Made by a program: the position numbers and the translations under genes
DNA from: Leptidea sinapis
Taxonomy: Eukaryota > Arthropoda > Insecta > Lepidoptera > Pieridae
Length of the DNA: 64,000 nucleotides
Direction of reading: 5' to 3'
Assembly: GCF_905404315.1 (NCBI RefSeq)
Contig: NC_066312.1
Location: 10,465,001-10,529,000 of the forward strand
Notes under the pieces: model-generated
What the model saw: only the letters and a program-made list of their open reading frames with translations
Told to the model about the DNA's origin: nothing
The model's database searches: none
In this document: in pieces, positions 1 through 11,478 of the stretch
Layout: every line of letters starts with the position of its first letter
Position numbering within the stretch: position 1 is the first letter of the stretch

Positions 1-920
1 AAGCCGATAGACTTGTACCAGTCACCCTGTAGACAGCCCCAACCTTTATTTCAAAATTGGTTTATTACATACATTGTTTTTTCATAGTTTTAAATAAAAT
101 GATGACAGGTTTTGCATTCCTTGTCTAGTATTTTCTTTGATTGACACGAATGTTACACATTAAAAAAACTCTTTTTATAGGATTAAAATGCGAGTTCTGC
201 TCTGAAAAGGTAACGAAACATCGGGTTAGCTAAAATAATAACAAAAAATGTAACATTTACGCAAAAATAATGTAAAAACACAGTTTTGTTTTAATCCTTT
301 ACAAAGTGTTTTATTTAAGTTTCTTATCTACTATATCGGTGCACGTTATTTCGAAAATAGCCTATTTAGGCAATAAAATAATCTATAACACAATTAAATG
401 AATTTGTATCTACTTAAATTTACGAGAGTAAACGCGTGTGGGAGTCATTGGCGCCAATCAGGACGTAAGTAGGTACGGAACGCTTCAGCTGACAATGACG
501 ATTAATAATAATGTGATACTTATTGAGGCGTGACGTCATTCATGTTTCATTTAACACCGCGCGCCGTTCGACGAATTTTGCACTTATATTAATGGACATC
601 TTATTAATCCTAATATTTAAGTCAAACCTGAGTTATATCCTTTGAATATGCTTAGCTTTTTGAAGTAAATAAAACTTCTTTATCGACGTATGAGAGAAAT
701 TTTGTATGAATGTCGTCACGATTTTCGGTTACGCGCCATGTTGTTTTTATCAAAGTGCAGTAAAATGACGTAATTAATTAAATATTAGTTTCAATGTGAT
801 GAATTAAAACACTTATTTGTTGGCATGTCTATAATGATAAAATAGTCTTAATTTAATATGGAAAATATTTTTTTCTTAAGTTTCCTTACCTCAAAAGCCT
901 CTCAAGTTGTAAATAGTAGA
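1..920. other. AT-rich non-coding stretch
   Basis: No gene or recognised repeat is visible. A less AT-rich patch at about 420-580 contains a perfect palindromic CRE/ATF site (TGACGTCA, 531-538), but nothing nearby shows a promoter. It is intergenic or upstream intronic sequence. Confidence 0.5.
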
Positions 921-2195
921 AAAAAGCGGCCAAGTGCGAATCGAACTCGCCCATAAAGGGTTTCGTAGCAGCAAGTAATATAATATAAAAGTTATATAGA
1001 AAGGAAAACGATATTCAATTATTTAAATGGAAAAGGCAAAAATTCTTACTATATCTCGTTCAAACCATGTTCAGTAGAGGTTTTCATGGTAATAATGTAC
1101 ATCATTATATATTTGATTTTATCATTCTCGTATTTTAGAAGTTACAGGGGGGGGGGCACACATTTTACCACTATGGAAGTGTCTCTCGTGCAAACTATTC
1201 AGTTTATAATATAATATTATAGTTTAAATAATATAATTATAGTTTTTAGTTTTCGAATTAGACATACGTTTATTTGACGCTGTATAAGGTCGGCAACGCT
1301 CTTGTGATTAGTATGGTGGGCTGCGGTGATCACCTACCATCAGGTGACCCGTATGCTCGTTTGTCCTCCTCTTCCATAAAAAAAATTACTTGTCTGTAAA
1401 GTCGGTTTACGGAAGATAATTTATACGTGGTAACTTCATAACAAAACTGATAAAATTGCATACTTTTATAAGTTGAATTGAATTATTATCACTGATATAT
1501 CATTCTTTTGTATAATACAAAGAAGAAGTTGATTAAAAAAATTTTTTTTTTTTTGATAAATTAACATTTATTTGCACTCGTTAGTTGAAATATTATTTTA
1601 CTGATTTTAACCACACCTTAGGCCGCACGTAACTCTATCGCTTGTTCCGCTCCCTCGGCTCAGGCGAAACGTAACAGTTTTTAGGGTTCCGTAGCCAAAT
1701 GGCAAAAAACTTTACCCTTAAAGATTCGTCATGTCTGTCTGTCTGTCTGTCCATCCGTATGTCACAGCCACTTTTTTCCAAAACTATAAGAACTATACTT
1801 TCGAAACTTGGTAAATGGAAAAAAAAAATTTGGCGGTTCCCCGTACTTTGAACTAACCTCAAAAAATTTCATCACACCCATACGTGTGGGGTATACCCAT
1901 ATGTTTAGGTATCGTATGTGGGAATCGTATCTATGAATAGGTCTTCAAAGATGATTGGTGTTTCTAATACCATTTTTTTTAAATCAATAGTTTGGGCGAG
2001 AGACACTTCCAAAGTGGTAAAATGTGTGTCTCCCCCCTGTAACTTCTAATATAAGAGTAAGTACTATCTAGTATTAAGTAGTTTATTTTAATATGTCATA
2101 AGTCGTTACAACGAACTACATGACCTTTTATTTTATGTTACTTGCTGCTACGGAACCCGTCATGGGCTAGTCCAACTCACACTTGGCCGCTTTTT
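921..2195. mobile_element. Long-TIR fold-back DNA element
   Basis: The ends are inverted copies. The left end reads AAAAAGCGGCCAAGTGCGA and the right end is its complement, TTGGCCGCTTTTT at 2183-2195. The match continues inward through the 'pyrimidine-rich TAGCAGCAAGTAA' block and then through a second block (about 1140-1200 against 1990-2050) with a poly-G/poly-C run and CACACATTTTACCACT. The arms are about 200-280 bp. The interior holds a jockey LINE tail (1286-1385) and a GTCTGTCTGTCTGTC run at about 1733-1751. No transposase frame is visible, so it is non-autonomous. Confidence 0.7.
1286..1385 (+). mobile_element. Jockey-like LINE 3' tail fragment
   Basis: It matches the 3' end of the longer LINE copy at 44935-45818 (CGGCAACGCTCNTGTGATT, then GGTGATCAC, then CCATAAAAAA). 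It is a typical 5'-truncated, A-tailed insertion inside the fold-back element. Confidence 0.7.
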
Positions 2196-2255
2196 GTCGC
2201 GTGTGCAGAGTTCATCGATTTATAAGATCTCTATGTCTTTAAAAAATAAGTGTTA

Positions 2256-2600
2256 TCTAACATAAAAAATTCTCGTGTCATGGTGTTAAACATTGAACTC
2301 CTCCGAAATGGCTTGACCGATTCTCATGAAATTTTGAGTACATATTGGGTAGGTCTGAGAATCAGACAACATCTATTTTTCATCCCCCTAAATGTTAAGG
2401 GTGGTCCACACGATTATATTTTTTTGATAATATATTTTTTTTGATCATATATTTTATTTGACATTTTTTTTTAATTTGTTTGATTATGAGTGAGCATTGA
2501 AAAATACATACAACTTCAAATTTTCACCCATCTAGGATCAACAGATACTTTTGTATCGCGATTTGAATATCGGCAATACAACGTTTGCTGGGTCAGCTAG
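2256..2600 (+). mobile_element. Non-autonomous Helitron (family H1)
   Basis: It starts with TC after an A and ends with the small hairpin GCTGGGTCAGC followed by CTAG, then T in the flank. This is the A|TC...CTAG|T structure of Helitrons. It is 345 bp with no coding content. The sequence CTCGTGTCATGGTGTTAAAC near the start is shared with copies at 23855, 26372 and 63453. Confidence 0.8.
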
Positions 2601-4124
2601 TAATATAATAATAAAATACTATTCCAAAATTAAAGCATGGTATTTTAAATTAAAAAAAAAATATTGAATAATGAAAAAGCTTTTTAAGATAATTTCAAAA
2701 TGACTACTTTTGCAATATCGGTCAATAAAATATTTATAGCAATAATTATTGACATCAAACTCCCCATGTTTTTTACAATACCTTTTATGTTAATCGCACT
2801 ATTCCCAATTAAAAATTATCTACAATTATTTTCTAAAATTTCTATAGCTTGAATCTTGCTTCTATTAAGGACTTGTGGCCGTAGTACGTATATTTTATAA
2901 ACATATTATAATAAATAACGGAGTGGCTATTTGTGCGGGTACTGGACGACTAAATTATATTTATTCGTACATTTATTCAATTTTGTTTTCAAAGTTGACC
3001 TAGCTCAGTCGGAAAGTGTTTTTTTTTTTTAATTTTATGATTCCTTTTTAATGATTTAAAATAACTTATCATAACACATTTGTCTGATTTTTTAATTACC
3101 TATTCAAATGTATGATCTGTGTTTTATTTACGTGTTTACCCGTTCAGAGGTTGTAATTTTTTTCGTTATCTTCTTGAATATTGTCTATTGTAATAAGATT
3201 AGTAGCACTATAAACATGGACCATGTATTACGTTGTAATAAGAGTGGTAGCACTATAATCGTGGACCAAAGCTCTATCAACTACACAATTCATCAAAATT
3301 GGTTAGGTTAAGTAATGTTAGAACAGTTAAATTTCATTCAATGATTAAATTCATTGGTCCAGTTGCCGGACGAATAGCAACAGCCAATAAATAATTTCGT
3401 GAAAATAATTATCGATACAATACATTTTCGTTTTTCTAGTTTCAAATAGTTCACTGTCTTTGTTCTTGCCACTTCATACTAAACCTGCGGTGCCATAAAT
3501 TATAAAAATGTGATAAAAATATTGTATAGAAACCTGTTAGAAATAATTACATGTGTGTATCAATATTGTTGAAGTAACTTTACCGCTAACTCATAACACG
3601 TTACGAGGAAATTACTGAAGTATTCATCAGAGATTTCCTTTGAATTTCTTTTCACAGAAACAAGCTCTTGTGCCAAGCCCTGTGTTAATCCTAGTCTGTG
3701 GAAATTGCTTTACAAATATCTGCAGGAAAAATTAGAGACTAGTTTCTATATTATAATAGCTTCTGCCCGAGGCTTAATATGGATTAAATTCACATCGCAA
3801 CCTCGGGAACTCTTATAATTAATGTACCCATGACGATTTGTTTGCAAGATTTTTTTGTTGTGTAGTTAAGACGTGTACACATAACAAACAAACATACATA
3901 CACATTAATTACATAGACTCGTGCAATAATCGAATATCGAGATAATAGAGAATCGTATATATGTATAGGTTCCACAGGGTGCGATTTTAAGACCTTTTTT
4001 AGTCCTAATATATACCACTGCTGTTCCTAGCTAAGGATATGCAATTTGCTATCGAATTGTGTTCTTTGCTGAGCCAACTCATGTTTAAAGTGAACCATTG
4101 GTGACAAGATTTTAGCGATGTAAA
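2601..4124. other. Non-coding stretch with a small tandem duplication
   Basis: No gene is visible. A roughly 45-bp direct duplication lies at 3190-3275, with GTAATAAGA-T/G-T-A/G-GTAGCACTATAA repeated. The rest is AT-rich and unassigned. Confidence 0.5.
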
Positions 4125-4620
4125 CTCAAATTCAAATATATTTATTCAAAATAGGATGTGACCTCACTTATTGAAAGTCAAAAACTACCACCCATTCCAA
4201 AACGAATGCCTCAGACCTGAGATGAATGGGCGCAACAAACCCAGCGGGCTTTTTTTTTCATTAAATAAATATGTTTACAAAGTAAAGTTGTACAATTACA
4301 CTTATTATTTAGTAGCCTGGGGGCGGCCGCTCCATTCTAATCTGCGGTATCATTGAGAAAGTTATTAATTATGTTATAGTAACCTTTACCACACAAACGT
4401 TTTGTAACAATTCTTTTGAATAACGTGATACTTTTGTTTTGAACATTTCCTGGGATCTTGTTGTAAAAGCATATACATCGCCCCACAAAAACTTACTAAC
4501 TCGACTTAGCCGAGTAGTAGGCATTATAAGTTTATGTCTGTTCCTGGTGTTAATATTCTGGTTATGACAGTTTCTAGCAAATTCACTTATACACATACAT
4601 TACATTATCAAGAATATATT
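4125..4620 (-). mobile_element. CR1/jockey-like LINE 3' end (family A)
   Basis: On the minus strand the end of a reverse-transcriptase ORF is readable (about 4596-4369, frameshifted), containing NINTRNRHKLIMPTTRL. A 3' UTR follows and ends in a short TTGAATTTGAG-type tail at 4125. The 56326-56541 copy on the + strand has the matching peptide NINTRNNYKLIMPPTRL. It is 5'-truncated and broken. Confidence 0.65.
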
Positions 4621-4896
4621 GAGAAGCAACAGTCAAGTTTTCTTTTAGATTTTGCTCTCAATGAATCTTTAGGACCTAGGTTATAAATAGCGCTAAAAAA
4701 TACTCATTCTAGAGTTGTACAGTATTTTGAAACTAACAACTTACTCCTAACTATAAGAAGTGATATATGTATGTAATGAAGGAGGAACTAGATATGGCTG
4801 ATAATGAGAACGTTAGTTGTCAAACTCAAAAGATTGGTATTGAGTTACCATAAATGATTTGTCCTTTTAGTTATTTTTAGTAACATATTATATTAA

Positions 4897-5100
4897 CTAG
4901 CTGATTGCCGCGACTTCGTTCACGTACACACATGACCTAAAAACTTTTGTTTCTTAAAAACTTTATATTAAATGAAGATATCGCAATTTTTTATTCATGC
5001 AAAATAAGAAATTTATTTAGCAGAGTTTTAGTTTTGCCCGGACATACAGACAGACATTCTAAAAAAACAACGTTTAAAAGACCGACTTCAAAAACTGAAA
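4897..5100 (-). mobile_element. Helitron-like end fragment
   Basis: CTAGCTGATTGCCGCGACTT at 4897 is the reverse-complemented 3' end (CTAG) of a common lepidopteran Helitron type. The piece runs into sequence with ACAGACAGACATTC and GACCGACTTCAAAAAC. The opposite end is not defined. Confidence 0.45.
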
Positions 5101-5118
5101 AGTATCAAATGACTTAAA

Positions 5119-5480
5119 ATGTAATACACACTTCTTATATGCAAACCTTTACCTTTAATATTAATAACATACTATTATTTATATATAAATATTGATAGGT
5201 TTTAAGTCAAGTAAGTAAGATAAACAAAATAAAACTTAATATTATAAAAAGCTTACTTACTGTAATTATTTAAGTTGCCTGGCCCCGCGTGTCTGTCCGC
5301 TTGGGTTGTTTTGTTCTAGACGAAGATATCCCGCTCAGTCACGCGTGGCGAGTGTAGGTACCTACTATTCCCTTTGGCTTGGCACCGACTTCAAAGCTAT
5401 CAATATGTAGCACATAGAAATAATAGTATGTTATTAATATCAAAGTTAAAGTTTGCATAAGAGGTGTATTATATTACATT
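5119..5480. mobile_element. Fold-back element with about 60-bp arms
   Basis: The left arm (about 5119-5180, TGTAATACACACTTCTTATA) is repeated inverted at about 5415-5480 (ending GGTGTATTATATTACATT). The interior includes CTGGCCCCGCGTGTCTGTCC, which recurs downstream at about 5850-5870. No ORF is visible. Confidence 0.55.
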
Positions 5481-5870
5481 TTTAATTATTAGTAATACTA
5501 CTTTGGAAAGTCAGGAGGTAGGGTTGAGATTTTCACAGGGTTGTAAGATTAAGTTTAGTATGTATCGATGTTTGTACCTATTTATTATGAATGACCTAAA
5601 TGACCTTTCGTTCTCAATCTTTGCCTCAGGTGGAAATGACATCCGTCATACACAAAATAAACGACGCTATGCTGGACAATGTTTCTGTAATGTTTTACTT
5701 CCCGCAGGAACTCGTCACTTTTATGGGATTTATAAGTTTTATAATACACATTGTTTGAACGGCAATATCCTTATATTGCCGTTCAAAAAGAAAAACAAAA
5801 TAAAACTTAATATTATAAAAAGCTTACTTACTGTAATTATTAAGCTTGTCTGGCCCCACGTGTCTGTCCG
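5222..5870. repeat. Direct repeat pair, 78 bp
   Basis: A segment of about 78 bp starting AAACAAAATAAAACTTAAT and ending GTGTCTGTCCG occurs at 5222-5299 and again at 5793-5870, nearly identical. The second copy is followed by GAAAATTAAATAGTTTCAG, whose inverted copy lies at about 5991-6023. The region is a composite of transposon ends. Confidence 0.6.
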
Positions 5871-6005
5871 AAAATTAAATAGTTTCAGTGGGATAGTTAA
5901 AAAACTATAGAAACTTATATAGTACATAAACAACAACTTATGCAAATAATTTTGTAAATTTTGTCATGTTGATACAGACAGGTATCAATTAACTTTCCCA
6001 CTGAA

Positions 6006-6241
6006 ACTATTTAATTTTCCGGGATGAAAAGTATCCAAGATATTAACCGGCAATACATGGTAAATATTACCAATTTAGGTGCATAAGTCATGGATGTTTA
6101 AATATATTTATGTATGTTTATATGAATTTATGTAAGTTTAAGTAAGTATATTGTAATAAATATATCATTGTCTTGTAACCCATAACACATGCTATATATG
6201 CTTAACTTGGGGCAAGATAATTTGTGTAAAAAGTGTGTCAA

Positions 6242-6296
<55 letters not shown>

Positions 6297-6500
6297 AGTT
6301 ATTGCGTACTAAGCTATAAAATAACAATAGGTTTTTAACTGTCCCACGGTTTTTAACTATTTAATTTTCGGGGATGTAAAGTACTTAAGATGTTGACCGG
6401 GGATGTACGGTACTATCATGCACAATTTCAATCAAATCGGTCCGAAAAAAATACACAAACAGACAGAGAAACAAAAAATTCAAACAATCGGGACTTGTTC
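6006..6500. mobile_element. Composite of repeat ends around a SINE and (ATT)n
   Basis: TTTAATTTTCCGGGATGAAA (6009) and TTTAATTTTCGGGGATGTAA (6361) are diverged direct copies that flank the SINE and microsatellite between them. After the second copy, ATCAAATCGGTCCGAAAAAA with ACAGACAGAGAAAC resembles ends of old lepidopteran transposons. No protein is readable. Confidence 0.4.
6080..6300 (+). mobile_element. tRNA-derived SINE, 5'-truncated, with (ATT)n tail
   Basis: It carries the body motifs GTCATGGATGTTTA and GGGGCAAGATAATTTGTGT. It ends in about 18 ATT units (6242-6295). The promoter-bearing head seen in the 12405 copy is missing. Confidence 0.65.
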
Positions 6501-7050
6501 TATTTATCTTTCATCCCCCTGACTCGGTTTTTAGCATTTTTTTTGTCTGTACAGAAATTCGATCTCTACAGTTTTTTTATAAGTATATATAATTAATGGT
6601 ATTAATTATAATGTTTATAAACAAAATGGTCAACTTTATTTGTAAGTAAAGGTATTTAATGAACATTGTAACGTACCTTTTACAATTATAATGCTTGTGG
6701 CGGCGCCGTGTCGGGTCTCTTCCGTATTTCCCGTACCTAAAATATGGCCAATGAATGCGATGGCTGTTACATGCGTCATGATTGTAAATGGGCTCTAATG
6801 TACTGGCTTCATATTGTTAAGTTTAAAATTAACTTATGTATCTAAAGTGTTAATTTTTATGCTAATTATAAGATAATTATAATAACAAAATAACAGACTA
6901 TTACACATTTCTAATCATAAATAATAAATTTCGGACAGTTCGCAGCCAGCAGTAAGCTGGCAACGTTAGGTACCTCTATGTACGTCCAAACTTATCCTCT
7001 GACAGAGGTACGTTCCAGATCTTGGGACACAAATCGGTAAGGCGTCTGTA
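6501..7050. other. Non-coding stretch
   Basis: Nothing recognisable is present. A weak inverted block occurs around 6970-7015 (GGTACCTCTATGTACGT and GACAGAGGTACGTTCC). It is AT-rich otherwise. Confidence 0.4.
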
Positions 7051-7300
7051 ACTTAAAATTTATTTTCATAAGGTTTATATGACACATCAACATTTACATC
7101 TCGGTCAAGCAAATGACAAAAATGAATATCAAAGGTCTCTTTTCAAAAGTTTGAGCTTTGATAAGAAGAAGTGGCAAGAAACTCATTGCCAATCTTTTAA
7201 ATCAATATTTACATCGTTTACAAATCATCGTTATATTGAGGGAGTAAATAAATTGCTTGGCAACACTTCGCGGCACCGGGTGAACGTTTCTAATAATTGT
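7051..7300. mobile_element. Probable retroelement 3' fragment
   Basis: The block GAGCTTTGATAAGAAGAAGT, GGCAAGAAACTCATTGCCA, then TTTTAAATCAATATTTACA recurs in diverged form at about 14205-14265, directly beside another repeat. No coding region is readable, and the assignment rests only on the shared block. Confidence 0.35.
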
Positions 7301-7496
7301 ATTATTGGCTTGTGGCTGGCTGGTATACCACACTTGCATTGGCATCATCCGGTATTGGAGATAGTTATTTATGAGAGACAGTGACGACGCGATCAAGACC
7401 TTAGTAATGTTCAGTGATTCACCCTACCAATTAAAATGCATTACTGCCGAAGATTCTAGATTGATCCCAAGATTCTGAGAGCAGTCATATTTAGAC

Positions 7497-7690
7497 TTAT
7501 ATAATTTATACGTCTAGATAGAGCTAATCAGAGAGCTTTTTTGCTCTCTTGTTGTTAGGCAACGGATGACAATAGACCAGGTTCATTACTTTAGTGTGCA
7601 TGGCAAGCGACGTCTTACACTCGCGATACGTTTGTTACTTTGTGTTAGTGTGCGTGCATTGCTCAAAATAGAGGTTAATAATTTTTAGTT
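7497..7690 (+). mobile_element. MITE copy, TACGTCTAGATAGA family
   Basis: The left terminus is ATAATTTATACGTCTAGATA. The interior holds TGTGTTAGTGTGCGTGCATT and GCTCAAAATAGAGGTTAA, shared with the copy at 58701. The right terminal repeat is lost. Confidence 0.6.
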
Positions 7691-7969
7691 TATTGTATCC
7701 GCCTCATTGAATACAAAATTTTTGGTTATGAAACAAAAGCCGCTACTGAAATCGATCACGTCAACTAAATTTATCGGAACATTGGAAACAAGGTCGAGGT
7801 TACACGTATACCAAAACCGGTGTGTATATATCAAATGGCAACTAAAAATAATAACTGTGATAATACTGATGACTTATATAACCCAGTACAGAGGGGAATT
7901 GTTACGGCTGTCAAACGCGATGCCAGAAAGTGATGGAAAGGAGTCTGTTTAAAATCAGAAAAAATTAAA

Positions 7970-8165
7970 ATATTGGAAGTGACAGCAGAAAAAGGGAAAA
8001 AATAATAAAAATGGCAGGAGAATGGAGCAGAAGAGCACAGAAGAGTGGAGTAAGCTGGAGGAGGCCTATACCCAGAATGGGGTTCCAATAACAATTATAT
8101 TATACGCTTAGGCTTATGATAATGTTATGTATTCGAAAACTGTTGGAATTAATAAAGGCTTTTTA
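7970..8165 (+). mobile_element. RTE-like LINE 3' end fragment
   Basis: A short frame near 8030-8090 reads EEWSKLEEAYTQNGV, resembling the C-terminus of RTE-clade polyproteins. It is followed by a short 3' UTR ending ATAAAGGCTTTTTATTATAT. It is heavily truncated, and the call rests on this short peptide. Confidence 0.4.
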
Positions 8166-8408
8166 TTATATAGCCCAGTAGAGGTCACGTGTTTGAAACC
8201 CGGTAGTTGCAAACATTTGTATGTTGATTATGTATGTTTTTTTCCGAGCCATGGTTGCTTATAAGTATTTATGTATGTTTATATATATTTATTAATGTAT
8301 ATTTATATTTTATGTATATATGTTTGTTGTCTTGCAACCCCTAGCACAGACTACTCCTAATTTTAGAGCAAGATAATTTGTTTAAAAGTGTTTCAATATT
8401 ATTATTAC
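8166..8408 (+). mobile_element. tRNA-derived SINE
   Basis: A degraded B box (GTTTGAAACCCGG, about 8191) is followed by the family body: TTTTTTTCCGAGCCATGG, GTATTTATGTATGTTTATAT, and GAGCAAGATAATTTGTTTAA. It ends with a short (ATT) tail. Confidence 0.65.
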
Positions 8409-8429
8409 TATCGAAGATATCAATAACTA

Positions 8430-8560
8430 AATATCATAATTTAGATTAAAACAATACTTATATACTATATTTACGTGTGTATCAAGAATATCTACTGGTA
8501 GAGTTTCCTTGTTGGATAGGTAGGTTGAACGTTGACCGGAATAACTGCCAATTAATTAAT
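8430..8560 (-). mobile_element. LINE 3' terminal fragment
   Basis: It is related to the longer copy at 15990-16225, sharing TTGTTGGATAG and GTTGACCGGAATAACTGCC. On the minus strand this encodes the end of a retroelement ORF. It is short and diverged. Confidence 0.4.
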
Positions 8561-8688
8561 ATCATGACTTTTATATTGAACAACAAAAACAGAATAATAG
8601 ATAGTAAGTAGATGGATACATAGAGAAAAGAAATGTACATACAGATCGAATCAAATCAATCAAATCTTGTAGAATTTATAAACTAAAG

Positions 8689-8950
8689 GGGCCTTACAAA
8701 TAAAATTGGCATAAAGTTTTAACTAATCATAAACCAAGAAAATGCAAAACGTTTACAAATAGACATTTTGCTTACGATTGGTTTATTCTGACGTATAACG
8801 TTTCCCGCGTTTATTTGCAAGGCAGCTTGTCATTCGGAAAACTTCAGGATTATCATTATATTGACAGTGTTGTCATCGATATTGTAAACATTTTGCATGT
8901 TCTTTGTTTATGCTTAGTTATAACTTTATACCAAGTTTATTTGTAAGGCC
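8689..8950. mobile_element. MITE with about 70-bp terminal inverted repeats
   Basis: The left arm starts GGCCTTACAAATAAAATTGG and runs to about 8757. The right arm (about 8882-8949) is its inverted copy, ending TTTATTTGTAAGGCC. The element is 262 bp with no ORF. A diverged relative lies at 21572-21715. Confidence 0.7.
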
Positions 8951-8959
8951 GAAGGAATT

Positions 8960-9845
8960 CAATTGCATTGCTTCCAAATTACAATTTGATGTCCGATCAT
9001 ACTACTCAGTACAAAAAACAAAGACTGTCAGTACTGCAACACGCAATTACACTGACTGGCATCACTTTACCATACAAATTACACAATATTTTTGAAGTAA
9101 AATCTTCTTTAGAGGCGTTGAGCACTTTTCTTGGGATTGGTATAAAATGTTAAACTCGCGTCAGGACACGTGACCTGATCGAAAATTCTTAAGACAGCCG
9201 TTGAAATTATGGATGAAACTTGATGTTTCTGAGATACAAACTTTTTAATGTAAAAATATAATTGTTACAGTTCTGAGGTGTTTAAATTTTATGTAATATA
9301 AATTGTCATTTTTGTGTACGATAGCGCATTAAATGAGTATTGTATTGAACCTCATAAATGCTAGTACTTTTATATTGATAAATAAAGCAATTCGTACGAA
9401 ATTATACCCTAACCATTTTTGGAATGGTTAGTATTAAAAAATCCATAACGTTCATTTTCAAGTTTTCACTTCTGCCGGTACTTCAGGAGTGCAACCCGTT
9501 ATTTTTTTAAATAATTCTTTTGTATGTCGTAGTAAAATCGTAGTTGTAGTTAAATATCAAATATTTAACTTATTCTCTACCTTTCATTTATTTCAGTTAT
9601 TCCTTTAAATTAATCACTGCTTATCCCATTAATTATATATCTTTATACCCATCTTATATTCTTGAGATTCCTGAGATCCGTGAGTGAACAAAGATAGATA
9701 GCAATCTGTCCGTTTGTTCCGGTTAATCTACCAAACTGTACTAATTAAAATTCCTCACAAAAAATAAGACCACATCTTTCTAGACATACATTAAAATCGT
9801 ACCAGACGGCTTTTCAAAAAAAATTCAGGAAATTTGTAATGTTAA
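8960..9845. other. Non-coding stretch
   Basis: No gene, hairpin or known repeat could be identified. Short open frames here have no recognisable content. Confidence 0.4.
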
Positions 9846-9849
9846 TTTA

Positions 9850-10290
9850 AAAATCAAAGCCTTTTTTATTATTTATTTATTTATTTATACTATTAATCAT
9901 TTACAGAAAGAATCTTAAAAGCTAACATAGTCCCGCAAAACTGTTTGGACAGTTTGTCTGCAGGATCAAGTCTCTTGTAATACATTAATGCTTATTAGAA
10001 CATTGATTTTATACAAGTGTAATTAACAAATATTGATAAAAATTATTATAAAAAAATCTAATTTTAATTTTAAGGCAGTGTTGACAATAAATATTTCTTA
10101 AGTTTAGTTTTAAATTTTCTTTTACTGGTTTCTAGTCGGATGTCCTCAGGCAAGCTGTTTAATAGATAACGTAGGCGTTTTTTCAAAGTCCTATCTCCGT
10201 AGTAGTTATTGATTCTAGGAACCTCGAACTTATCAGCGGACATCAACCGAGTATCGTGGTTGTGCATAATTGGGTTATGTTCTTGATTGC
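9850..10290 (-). mobile_element. LINE reverse-transcriptase C-terminus and 3' UTR
   Basis: The minus-strand frame 10267-10070 encodes the C-terminal tail typical of jockey/CR1-type elements, with FEVPRINNYYGDRTLKKRL and then SLPEDIRLETSKRKFKTKLK. The UTR ends at a TTTATTTATTTATTTATA tract near 9870-9890. It is 5'-truncated. Confidence 0.6.
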
Positions 10291-10549
10291 CATGATTGTT
10301 AATGGCTAATAAGTACTTATGTTTTAAGCTAAAGGTGTAAGTATGTAGGGATACATAGGGGAGCAGTAAAAATAGTGTTCGTAAAGGGCACCTAAGGGTT
10401 TTTCTTCGAGAGTCAAGCTACCAACTACCACGAAAGGACCGGATTAGACCAGAATTTTCAGCTTGAGGAGCTGCTTTATTTCGAATAGCGTTGTGTCGAG
10501 AAACGACCTATTCTGCAACAATGCTCTAGTTATTGCCGCGGTAACAGAC

Positions 10550-10612
10550 ATTTCAGAATTTCCGGATATTGCCAATTCCGCGGTCATCTGGAAGGCAAAT
10601 TGGCAACGAAGA
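10550..10612 (+). mobile_element. Small jockey LINE fragment
   Basis: ATTGCCAATTCCGCGGTCAT followed by CTGGAAGGCAAATTGGC matches ATTGCCAATTTCGTGGCCAT / CTGGAGGGCAAAGCC in the LINE at about 45185-45225. Confidence 0.5.
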
Positions 10613-10619
10613 AAATCAC

Positions 10620-10833
10620 ATCATTTATACGTCTAGATAGACTATAACAACTATGAAAACGTCGACAGAAATCCAGGTTGAATGTTCACCTCTATTTTGA
10701 GCCATGTACGTAACATACATATTACGAGTGTAGGACGTAGCTTGTCACGCACGCTAAATTAATAAGCCTGGCCTGTTTTCATCAGTTGTCTAGCAGTAAG
10801 AGACTATCTAGACGTGTTAATTATCTAAGTGTG
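10620..10833 (-). mobile_element. MITE, TACGTCTAGATAGA family, both ends present
   Basis: The left end is ATTTATACGTCTAGATAGAC and the right end is GACTATCTAGACGTGTTAAT, an inverted copy. The interior (CCTCTATTTTGAGC, GAGTGTAGGACGTAGCTTGT) is antisense to the copies at 7497 and 58701. About 214 bp, no ORF. Confidence 0.7.
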
Positions 10834-11137
10834 GGCTCATTGAGCGCGCTATATGGATAAAGTATTTTAGCTGTAATATGGTTCGGACTGAAACTGGAGT
10901 GCGAGACGAATCGTATGAACGAGTAGAATACAGAAAACGCAACGAGTTATTTATGCATAATTCATAGCTGCTAAAATCCGAACTAATATAATAATAATAC
11001 CTATATGCCATCGCTTAAATAATCTTTTGAATAGCAGGGTGTAGGTTTGATTCCTTCTGAAAGTATTGCATATATTTCCACACTTTGGCAAACCTAGAGT
11101 AGTAGTAGCGTTGTTGTGATCGCGAGTGTAAGTTTTT

Positions 11138-11411
11138 TCCGGTGGGAGGATCTTTTGCACAGGAGTGCCGTGAAGCAGTAATGTGTAAACATTACTGTGT
11201 TTCGGTCTGAACGGTGCGGTGGCTAGTGAAATTACTGCGCAAATGAGACTTAACATCTTATGTCTCAAGGTGATGAGCGCAATTGTGGTGCCACTCAAAA
11301 TTTTTGGGTTTTTCAAGAATCCTGAGCGGCACTGCATTGTAATGGGTACGGCGTATCAATTATAATCGGCTGAAATTCCTGCTCGACTCATCCCTTATTT
11401 TCATAAAAAAA
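11138..11411 (+). mobile_element. SINE-like element, family S
   Basis: It carries the family blocks GGTGGGAGGATCTTTTGCAC, TGAAGCAGTAATGTGTAAAC, GCAAATGAGACTTAACATCT and GAATCCTGAGCGGCACTGCA. It ends CTTATTTTCATAAAAAAA. About 35 bp are deleted after the first block. Confidence 0.75.
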
Positions 11412-11478
11412 TGCAGTCCGGGTATATATAGTTTACAAAGTATGTAAGGGCCGTGATGTGATGTATGTACGTGCCATA

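Noticed and set aside
531..538. CRE-like TGACGTCA as a functional promoter element
   Set aside because: A single 8-bp match with no gene start nearby carries little weight.
5464..5910. 148-codon open frame on the + strand
   Set aside because: It crosses fold-back arms, a hairpin and the 78-bp direct repeat, has no recognisable domain, and its composition matches the AT-rich surroundings.
6242..6295. (ATT)n run as an independent feature of interest
   Set aside because: It is the normal simple-repeat tail of the SINE to its left.
10951..11337. 128-codon open frame on the - strand
   Set aside because: Most of it is the antisense of a family S SINE, and the same frame is broken in other copies.
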